NCBI GenBank assembly: GCA_021604825.1 | Contig: BQJS01000241.1 | Location: 1 to 6,099, forward strand | Origin: Phycisphaerae bacterium | GTDB taxonomy: Bacteria > Planctomycetota > Phycisphaerae > UBA1845 | Direction: 5' to 3' | DNA length: 6,099 nucleotides | In this document: positions 1 through 3,628 of the stretch, one piece after another | Numbering within the stretch: the stretch's first letter is position 1 | Layout of the letters: every line of letters starts with the position of its first letter | The notes under the pieces: generated by a model | Database searches by the model: none | What the model was told of the DNA's origin: nothing | The model's input: only the letters and a program-made list of their open reading frames with translations | Made by a program: the position numbers and the translations under genes

Positions 1-788
1 TCGACGTAGGTGCCGAGTCGTTCGGTCAGCGATACACCGAGGCTTAGTGATGCGGCTGACTGCACGTAGCGTCGGCCGTCTTCGACCGGTGTACCGACGA
101 TGAACTGACCGGCCAGTGCGACATCGTCGGATAAGTCGTACGCCCAGAGGAGTCCCAGCAGCGGTTCGACGTCGCCGGGTGAGATGTTGCTGCTGCCGGT
201 TGGGAAGGTCATCCCGCCAAGGACAGCGAGGTTGGGAAGGAGACCGTCTTGCTCGGCGATTTTTAGTTTGAAGCCCAGTTCGAAATCATTGGCGCCTTGC
301 TCCCAAACTTCATCGCTGACGCGCCGGCCCGCGTCGTTGCGCACCGTGTCGCGCGTTTCGGTATACGAGTAGCCCGCCCAACCGAACCGCAGTTCAAAGT
401 TCTCGACGACACCCATGCGGAGGAGAAGTTCGGGGGCGGTGTGGTCGCGGACGCGCACGTCGTCTTCGCGGTCGTAGGTGAACGTGTATCCCATTTCAAG
501 TTGGAAGCGGCCTATGGGAATGGCTTCGGTGCTTTCGGTGAAGTCGGGTCGATCGGTGATGAGGTTGTCGTCGATTGGGGCGCGGTACAAACCGAACCAT
601 CGTTCGTCACTCGGCGCGTCGTCGGCGAGTTCATATTCAAGAGCAAGTGGGTTCGCTTGCGATAATGGATCTTGTTCTGATGGGGGCGTCTGGCCCAAGG
701 CCAATGATGCGGTGCAATATGCGAAGACAAAGACGCTCTCGCGGATGGGCACCGTTAAGGTTATTGGGGATCTTCGATTCGATTTCAT
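1..788 (-). CDS. Outer-membrane beta-barrel transporter-like protein (Phenol_MetA_deg family), N-terminal part; runs off the left edge
   Basis: An open minus-strand frame enters from 788 and leaves the window at 1 without a stop, giving 262 visible residues. It opens MKSNRRS, followed by a hydrophobic stretch around residues 18-32 (VFVFAYCTASLALG) that reads as a Sec signal peptide. The hallmark is ITDRPDFTES at residues 77-86, then alternating beta-strand segments (FQLEMGYTFTY, FELRFGWAGYSY, DFELGFKLKI, LAVLGGMTFPTGSS). This is the pattern of the Phenol_MetA_deg family (PF13557), outer-membrane barrels often annotated as transporters; the substrate cannot be read from sequence. The C-terminal strands are missing. 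An in-frame ATG at 839 would add 17 residues; I prefer 788 because it puts the basic n-region directly before the hydrophobic core. Neither start has a strong Shine-Dalgarno. The family call is fairly secure, the start less so. Confidence 0.82.
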   Translation of the reverse strand, partial: MKSNRRSPITLTVPIRESVFVFAYCTASLALGQTPPSEQDPLSQANPLALEYELADDAPSDERWFGLYRAPIDDNLITDRPDFTESTEAIPIGRFQLEMGYTFTYDREDDVRVRDHTAPELLLRMGVVENFELRFGWAGYSYTETRDTVRNDAGRRVSDEVWEQGANDFELGFKLKIAEQDGLLPNLAVLGGMTFPTGSSNISPGDVEPLLGLLWAYDLSDDVALAGQFIVGTPVEDGRRYVQSAASLSLGVSLTERLGTYV

Positions 789-875
789 TTGTGTTTCGCC
801 GGATTCAAAGTCGGGCGTCGAGGGCGTGATGTGCCTCATGCCACGATAGTTTACTAATCATACTAAAGTTAGCGC

Positions 876-903
876 AGGGTACAAACAGGGTCGATATTGT
901 CAA
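876..903 (-). promoter_or_regulatory. Candidate sigma70-type promoter for the outer-membrane protein gene
   Basis: On the minus strand a perfect TTGACA (903-898) is followed after 16 nt by TACCCT (881-876, 3 of 6 matches to TATAAT). An overlapping alternative is TATGAT at 862-857 with TTGTAC at 884-879, 16 nt apart. Either would start transcription upstream of both candidate start codons (839 and 788). This rests on consensus matching only. Confidence 0.35.
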
Positions 904-1045
904 GAATATGTCCAAACAAAAAACTTTCTCGGTCGTCTTATAGGGTGGTATTCACAAGGGTTTGTCGATGCTGGAATTAGGGCAAATGCCGTAGGGAAAG
1001 GATGTTTCCAGTATCAATAAACGCGGTTTTATCGCCAATGAAGTG

Positions 1046-1074
1046 TTGCTTTCCCCGGTTTTGTGATGTATAGT
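1046..1074 (+). promoter_or_regulatory. Candidate sigma70-type promoter of the large RNA
   Basis: TTGCTT (1046-1051) and TATAGT (1069-1074, 5 of 6 matches to TATAAT) are separated by exactly 17 nt. The predicted start near 1080-1082 falls just before the first GC-rich hairpin with a GAGAGAG loop (1086-1109), so the promoter and the start of the structured region coincide. The -35 is weak (TTG only). Support is consensus plus placement. Confidence 0.5.
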
Positions 1075-1085
1075 ATGGTTGTTGC

Positions 1086-1109
1086 GGCGGAGAGAGAGCA
1101 ATCCCCGCC
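1086..1109 (+). other. 5'-terminal hairpin of the large RNA
   Basis: GGCGG (1086-1090) pairs with CCGCC (1105-1109), leaving a 14-nt loop AGAGAGAGCAATCC. It begins about five nucleotides after the predicted transcription start and carries the first purine GAGAGAG run of the transcript. Confidence 0.5.
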
Positions 1110-1115
1110 CCAATG

Positions 1116-1301
1116 CCGTATCCGTTGGTAGTACCTTTAGCGTCAGTATCCTGAAAATCGGTTGTTGTTGAAATCGACCTGTGTTGATTTGGGCTTGGTC
1201 CTCGTCGGCGCATTGTGCATCTCGACGGAATTTCTGTCGATGTGTGATCGTGTCGAATCGCCGATTGATTGATGGTGGCTGATTGAACCAACGGGCTACG
1301 G
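1116..1301 (+). other. 5' domain of the large RNA, closed by a 13-bp long-range helix
   Basis: CCGTTGGT (1122-1129) pairs perfectly with ACCAACGG (1287-1294), and after a small internal loop (T1121 against G1295-C1296) CCGTA (1116-1120) pairs with TACGG (1297-1301). Nested inside are AATCGGT (1156-1162) with GCCGATT (1260-1266), a hairpin AAATCGAC-CTGT-GTTGATTT (1171-1190) with one G.U pair, and CGACGG-AATTT-CTGTCG (1223-1239), which extends outward to about 1215/1247 with wobbles. The nesting is consistent, giving a multibranch domain without crossing pairs. Confidence 0.6.
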
Positions 1302-1307
1302 ATAGAG

Positions 1308-1331
1308 AGAGCGTCCCAAAGAGAACGCTTT
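1308..1331 (+). other. Hairpin following the 5' domain
   Basis: AGAGCGT (1308-1314) pairs with ACGCTTT (1325-1331), one pair being G.U. The 10-nt loop CCCAAAGAGA is again purine-rich at its 3' side. A GAGAGAG run (1305-1311) overlaps the 5' arm. A second small hairpin follows, GTTTTG-CACGT-CAAAAC (1354-1370), flanked by a possible CAGG/CCTG closing helix (1345-1348 with 1376-1379). Confidence 0.4.
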
Positions 1332-1403
1332 AGTTTGAGCTTTTCAGGTTCGTGTTTTGCACGTCAAAACGGATGCCTGTGATTGCTATATCTGTTGGTG
1401 TGC

Positions 1404-1434
1404 GCCGATGGCGGGACCTGTTTCGTCAATCGGC
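1404..1434 (+). other. CCTG-loop hairpin, copy 1
   Basis: GCCGAT (1404-1409) pairs with ATCGGC (1429-1434); G1410 pairs with C1427 across a bulged A1428; GCGGGA (1411-1416) pairs with TTTCGT (1421-1426) using wobbles. The tetraloop is CCTG (1417-1420). The same architecture, with the loop sequence and a 3'-side CA-type bulge, recurs at 1486-1519. Confidence 0.5.
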
Positions 1435-1452
1435 AAAACCGGGAGAGAGGAG

Positions 1453-1484
1453 CCTCGACAGAACCATACCTCCTTCTGTCGAGG
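1453..1484 (+). other. 11-bp perfect hairpin with ACCTCC loop
   Basis: CCTCGACAGAA (1453-1463) and TTCTGTCGAGG (1474-1484) are exact reverse complements around a 10-nt loop CCATACCTCC. This is the longest perfect stem in the RNA. The loop segment ACCTCC (1468-1473) is the exact complement of GGAGGT in two units of the downstream array (1616-1621 and 1656-1661), so a loop-loop contact is possible. It is also anti-Shine-Dalgarno-like. Confidence 0.6.
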
Positions 1485-1485
1485 G

Positions 1486-1519
1486 GCGACCCGCCGAACC
1501 TGTTTCGGCATCGGGTTGC
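1486..1519 (+). other. CCTG-loop hairpin, copy 2
   Basis: GCGACCCG (1486-1493) pairs with CGGGTTGC (1512-1519) including one G.U pair; CCGAA (1494-1498) pairs with TTCGG (1504-1508); the loop is CCTGT (1499-1503) and CAT (1509-1511) bulges on the 3' side. It shares the string ACCTGTTTCG with the hairpin at 1404-1434 while its stems differ, as expected for paralogous RNA elements. Confidence 0.55.
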
Positions 1520-1530
1520 AAGAAGAGAGC

Positions 1531-1677
1531 GCTGTACGGAATTGAGAGAGCTGTACGGCATTTTGAGAGTTGATGCGGACCTGAGAGACCCGCGTTGGTT
1601 TTCAAGGGTTGATGCGGAGGTGAGAGACCCGCATTGACGACAAAGGATTTGGTACGGAGGTGAGAGACCCGTGCCAG
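1531..1677 (+). repeat. Tandem array of four GAGAGA-loop hairpins, 39-40 nt period
   Basis: Four hairpins have loops of exactly 11 nt starting at 1540, 1579, 1618 and 1658: AATTGAGAGAG, ACCTGAGAGAC, AGGTGAGAGAC and AGGTGAGAGAC. The consensus is A-N-N-T-GAGAGA-C/G. Stems are 1531-1539/1551-1559, 1573-1578/1590-1595 (extendable by tandem G.U), 1608-1617/1629-1638 and 1649-1657/1669-1677. Counting from the loop, pair 4 is A-T, G-C, G-C, A-T and pair 6 is G-C, A-T, A-T, G-C across the units, so stems change by compensatory substitutions while loops are fixed. A fifth loop-like string, ACTTGAGAGAG (1698-1708), sits one more period downstream but lacks a good stem. On the DNA level these are diverged direct repeats, not CRISPR, since the conserved part is a hairpin loop and the spacers are short and related. 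Confidence 0.75.
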
Positions 1678-1712
1678 CTTCCAGTTGCAGAGAGAGCACT
1701 TGAGAGAGAGCG

Positions 1713-1734
1713 GCCAGTCTTCCCATGGACTGGC
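1713..1734 (+). other. Hairpin between the array and the terminator
   Basis: GCCAGTC (1713-1719) pairs with GACTGGC (1728-1734), extendable by T1720.G1727, around a loop TCCCAT. It is flanked by purine runs GAGAGAG (1690-1696) and GAGAGAGAG (1702-1710) on the 5' side. A weaker hairpin TCCCA-AGCC-TGGGA follows at 1756-1769. Confidence 0.5.
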
Positions 1735-1776
1735 AGAGCGCACCGACAGATGAATTCCCAAGCCTGGGACGAAAGT

Positions 1777-1824
1777 GGCAGTGTCCGGTTCGAGAGAGTC
1801 CGGACGCTGCCTCTTTTCGTTTTT
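1777..1824 (+). terminator. Intrinsic terminator of the large RNA
   Basis: GGCAGTGTCCGG (1777-1788) pairs with CCGGACGCTGCC (1800-1811), 12 bp with a single G.U (1782.1806), followed by a T-rich tract TCTTTTCGTTTTT (1812-1824). The 11-nt loop TTCGAGAGAGT has the same size and GAGAGAG content as the loops of the array, so the terminator may double as a functional element. The T-tract is on the plus strand only, which fixes direction. Confidence 0.75.
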
Positions 1825-2030
1825 ACTTTGTGCATTGAATCAACGAGTTAGAATGCAAGATCATATTAGTTGAGTCGGGTGGCACTTCTTTGTGCTTCTG
1901 CCTCGCACAGCGGTTGTGCACCCGCTATCCAAGAGTTCGGTGGAGTCAGCAATCTTCACAGTAGTCAGGCGATTGTTAATTGATTATGACAGAAAAACGG
2001 GGCGTCCGTCGAATGGGAGCACGATAACTG
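1825..2030 (+). other. Leader region between the RNA terminator and the zinc-ribbon gene
   Basis: No gene is seen here. It holds four alternately complementary segments, GCAC (1882-1885), TGTGC (1891-1895), GCACA (1905-1909) and TGTGC (1915-1919), of which only some can pair at once. It also holds AGCGG/CCGCT around 1909-1926. No convincing promoter stands out: TTCACA (1955-1960) has no good -10 at proper distance. The downstream gene has GGGAG at 2015-2019, 11 nt before its ATG. Confidence 0.3.
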
Positions 2031-2807
2031 ATGAAGTGTCCAAATCCGGAGTGTGCCTGCGAGAATCCAAGAGAAACTTCTCACTGTCAGTCATGTGGTG
2101 AAGAACTACCTGAGCCTAAGGCCTGGTTTAATGAGTCATCTCTATCAAGCCTTGGGGTCGCGTTTGGTCTTGGTCTGGTTCTTCTAAACTTCGCAGGAAT
2201 ATATTTCGCGTTCTCAAGGCACGGTACGACTGACGGCTTTATTGCTGTTTGCGTCCCGCCTTATGCCTGGTATCGAGGAATATCTCCGCTTTGGGATACG
2301 CCCCAATGGGAGATTGAAGCATACGAAAAGATTGAGACTGTTGCCTATGTTGTGTTGCACGGACAATCGGATGATGTTGCCGTTAGAGCTAAGATGGTTG
2401 AAAGAATACCGGAACTTCAACGACTTTACGCTGAACAATCACCGGAACTTCGCGAATCAATTGATCATTCGTTGACATCATTTATTGAATTGCTAGATGT
2501 TGTAGCTCATGATGTGATCGAAGAAGCTATCTTGCGTGGAAGATATAGATTCGATGCCACTGACATAGTTGAACGGCACAAGTCGCTCTATGAGGCTGCT
2601 ACAAAATATGAAGGATTGCACGCCGTGCTCAACGCTACAATTCTTGACGCCGATTACTTCAGCAGGCTATTCTCAGTTGAAAAAGTGGTCGATGAATTAT
2701 CCAATATGTCTATAGATGAACGCAACATGTTCCTAGATCATTACGAGCTGACGCTGGAACGTTGGAAACACGGCGCGATCCAGACGAAGAACCGCATTCT
2801 TCAATAG
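2031..2807 (+). CDS. Zinc-ribbon, single-pass membrane protein of unknown function
   Basis: 258 residues. The N-terminus has C3, C8, C10, C19 and C22 in a CPNPEC...HCQSCGEEL arrangement, typical of short double-Cys zinc ribbons at the start of bacterial membrane proteins. A hydrophobic segment at about 41-62 (LGVAFGLGLVLLNFAGIYFA) is a transmembrane helix, and a shorter hydrophobic patch with PPYAWYRG follows at 68-83. Residues 90-258 are hydrophilic and look alpha-helical, with no catalytic motif I recognise. The start ATG has GGGAG 11 nt upstream. The DNA is visibly more AT-rich than the flanking minus-strand genes, which suggests a different history. It lies 206 nt downstream of the large RNA's terminator in the same direction, and convergent with the DinB gene 74 nt further on. 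Partner or regulator of the RNA is one possibility (inference); function unknown. Confidence 0.85.
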   Translation: MKCPNPECACENPRETSHCQSCGEELPEPKAWFNESSLSSLGVAFGLGLVLLNFAGIYFAFSRHGTTDGFIAVCVPPYAWYRGISPLWDTPQWEIEAYEKIETVAYVVLHGQSDDVAVRAKMVERIPELQRLYAEQSPELRESIDHSLTSFIELLDVVAHDVIEEAILRGRYRFDATDIVERHKSLYEAATKYEGLHAVLNATILDADYFSRLFSVEKVVDELSNMSIDERNMFLDHYELTLERWKHGAIQTKNRILQ

Positions 2808-2881
2808 CGGGTCCCACGTTGGGGCTGTAAAAGTTGTTTAGAGCGCCGCTTTGGCACGCGATATTGTGCGACTGCAGAATC

Positions 2882-3388
2882 TCAATCCTGCTCATCCGCC
2901 GACGGGCCGTAGAGGCCGGGGACTGGGATTTCATTTAGGCGGTAGTAGACGCAGAGGTGGCCGCGGTGGTGGATCGAGTGGTTTAGGACCCAGGTTCGGA
3001 TGACGGCTAACTTTGGTAGTTGGATTAGTGTTTCGCCCTGGGCGAGTAGCTTCCAGGTTTTTGCGAATTCTTCGTCGGGGGCTTTGGCGATTAGCTTCTT
3101 GGCCGTGGCTACGTTCTTGTCGAATTCTTCGAGGATTTCCTGAGCGCTGTTGCGCATGGTGGTTCGGTAGGGTTCGCCGCCTTTGGGGTGGATGTCCCAC
3201 TCATCTCTTGTAAGCGTGCTTTCGACCCAGCCGGGGATTTCGGCGAGGTGGCCCGCGACCCATCCGATGGTGTTGGATTTCTCGTGGACCTTCCAGTCGA
3301 GTTTGTCATTGGGAACGCGTTCGAGAACTTTGCGGGTTCCGTTCATCTCCTGTTCGAGTTCGGGGAGGATTGATTGGGCGATGCTCAT
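2882..3388 (-). CDS. DinB-family protein (DinB/YfiT-like four-helix metalloprotein)
   Basis: 168 residues, the normal length for the DinB/DUF664-type fold. The metal-binding triad is visible: H47 in GWVAGHLAE, and H137 and H141 in NHSIHHRGHL, the HxxxHRG signature. These proteins are four-helix bundles binding a divalent metal; members include bacillithiol-dependent transferases and many of unknown activity, so the substrate is not assigned. MSIAQSILPELEQEMNGTRK opens helix 1 as expected. AGGAG lies 6 nt upstream of the ATG (3399-3395 on the minus strand), which fixes the start. It stands alone: the gene upstream on the same strand ends 240 nt away with repeats in between, and the zinc-ribbon gene converges on it. 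Confidence 0.9.
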   Translation of the reverse strand: MSIAQSILPELEQEMNGTRKVLERVPNDKLDWKVHEKSNTIGWVAGHLAEIPGWVESTLTRDEWDIHPKGGEPYRTTMRNSAQEILEEFDKNVATAKKLIAKAPDEEFAKTWKLLAQGETLIQLPKLAVIRTWVLNHSIHHRGHLCVYYRLNEIPVPGLYGPSADEQD

Positions 3389-3394
3389 GGTTGG

Positions 3395-3399
3395 CTCCT
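3395..3399 (-). promoter_or_regulatory. Shine-Dalgarno of the DinB-family gene
   Basis: AGGAG on the minus strand, 6 nt before the ATG at 3388. It is the clearest ribosome binding site in the window and decides the start. Confidence 0.7.
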
Positions 3400-3512
3400 G
3401 GGTTGGTGGGTTTCGATTGGCTCGGAGTTGATGATACCTTCACTGGTGGATTGTTCCAAAGTGTTGGTGATGGTGGGGGTCTGAAGCTCAGGCGATTGAT
3501 TGAATTGTCAGT

Positions 3513-3544
3513 CCCCCACCCTTCCGCTTCGCTCAAGGATGGGG
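3513..3544. repeat. Imperfect palindrome, dispersed-repeat type
   Basis: CCCCA (3514-3518) pairs with TGGGG (3540-3544) and CCTT (3520-3523) with AAGG (3535-3538) around CCGCTTCGCTC. The string TTGAGCGAAGCGGAAGGGTGG, read on the minus strand, is of a kind often met in intergenic repeats. It sits directly next to the second palindrome at 3562-3581, in the gap between two co-oriented genes. Confidence 0.5.
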
Positions 3545-3561
3545 CACCCGTATTCTTCTGG

Positions 3562-3581
3562 ATTCCCGCGTGCGCGGGAAT
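3562..3581. repeat. REP-like palindrome (CATTCCCGCG...CGCGGGAATCC type)
   Basis: ATTCCCGCG (3562-3570) and CGCGGGAAT (3573-3581) are exact reverse complements around TG, with the flanks TTCTGG and GAC. This is the familiar intergenic repeat that reads VIPAHAGIQ when translated, found in many bacterial genomes. It lies 48 nt past the stop of the SGNH hydrolase gene and could act as a transcript end there, although no T-tract follows. Confidence 0.65.
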
Positions 3582-3628
3582 GACGGTTTCTGCGATGACG
3601 GCGGCTTGCTTGGTTCTTGCGGTGGGGC

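Larger units (their letters stand above)
1081..1824 (+). ncRNA. Candidate large structured non-coding RNA, about 740 nt, not recognised
   Basis: Between a promoter-like element and an intrinsic terminator lies DNA with no credible plus-strand gene but dense RNA-like structure. Seen directly: a 13-bp long-range helix (1116-1129 with 1287-1301); hairpins at 1086-1109, 1171-1190, 1223-1239, 1308-1331, 1354-1370, 1404-1434, 1453-1484, 1486-1519 and 1713-1734; a four-unit hairpin array (1531-1677); and a 12-bp terminator stem. Ten runs of GAGAGA or longer, mostly in loops or linkers, occur here, and I saw none elsewhere in the window. Imperfect stem pairs are G.U on the plus strand (for example 1574.1594, 1653.1673, 1782.1806, 1488.1517), which would be C.A on the other strand, so the plus strand folds. 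It does not match any class I know (OLE, GOLLD, ROOL, HEARO, tmRNA, RNase P, 6S). Function is unknown. Exact ends are inferred. Confidence 0.7.

Noticed and set aside
297..665. Plus-strand frame of 122 codons at the left end
   Set aside because: It is the opposite-strand shadow of the outer-membrane protein gene, whose minus-strand translation shows clear family motifs.
977..1291. Minus-strand frame of 104 codons
   Set aside because: Low-complexity, Ser/Thr/Gln-rich product with no domain or signal, no Shine-Dalgarno, and it is antisense to the well-paired 5' domain of the RNA.
1531..1708. CRISPR array
   Set aside because: The period is 39-40 nt, but only the 11-nt loop and flanking stems are conserved, units are diverged and linkers are short and related; there is no exact direct repeat with unique spacers and no cas gene.
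1364..1761. Overlapping minus-strand reading frames of 111-120 codons across the hairpin array, with repeated peptide strings
   Set aside because: The repeated peptides simply mirror the tandem hairpins, there is no ribosome binding site, two frames are open over the same bases, and stem wobbles favour a plus-strand RNA. I read them as chance frames.
1882..1960. tRNA-like hairpins in the leader of the zinc-ribbon gene
   Set aside because: No T-arm consensus (GGTTCGAATCC-like), no 7-bp acceptor stem and no CCA context.
1081..2807. Type III toxin-antitoxin locus
   Set aside because: Order of repeats, terminator and gene is suggestive, but the protein has a zinc ribbon and a transmembrane helix and shows no ToxN/CptN/TenpN likeness, and the RNA is far longer than a usual antitoxin precursor. 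Kept only as an analogy.
2808..2881. Terminator between the convergent zinc-ribbon and DinB genes
   Set aside because: Only a 4-bp CCCA/TGGG stem and no T-tract could be found, too weak to call.
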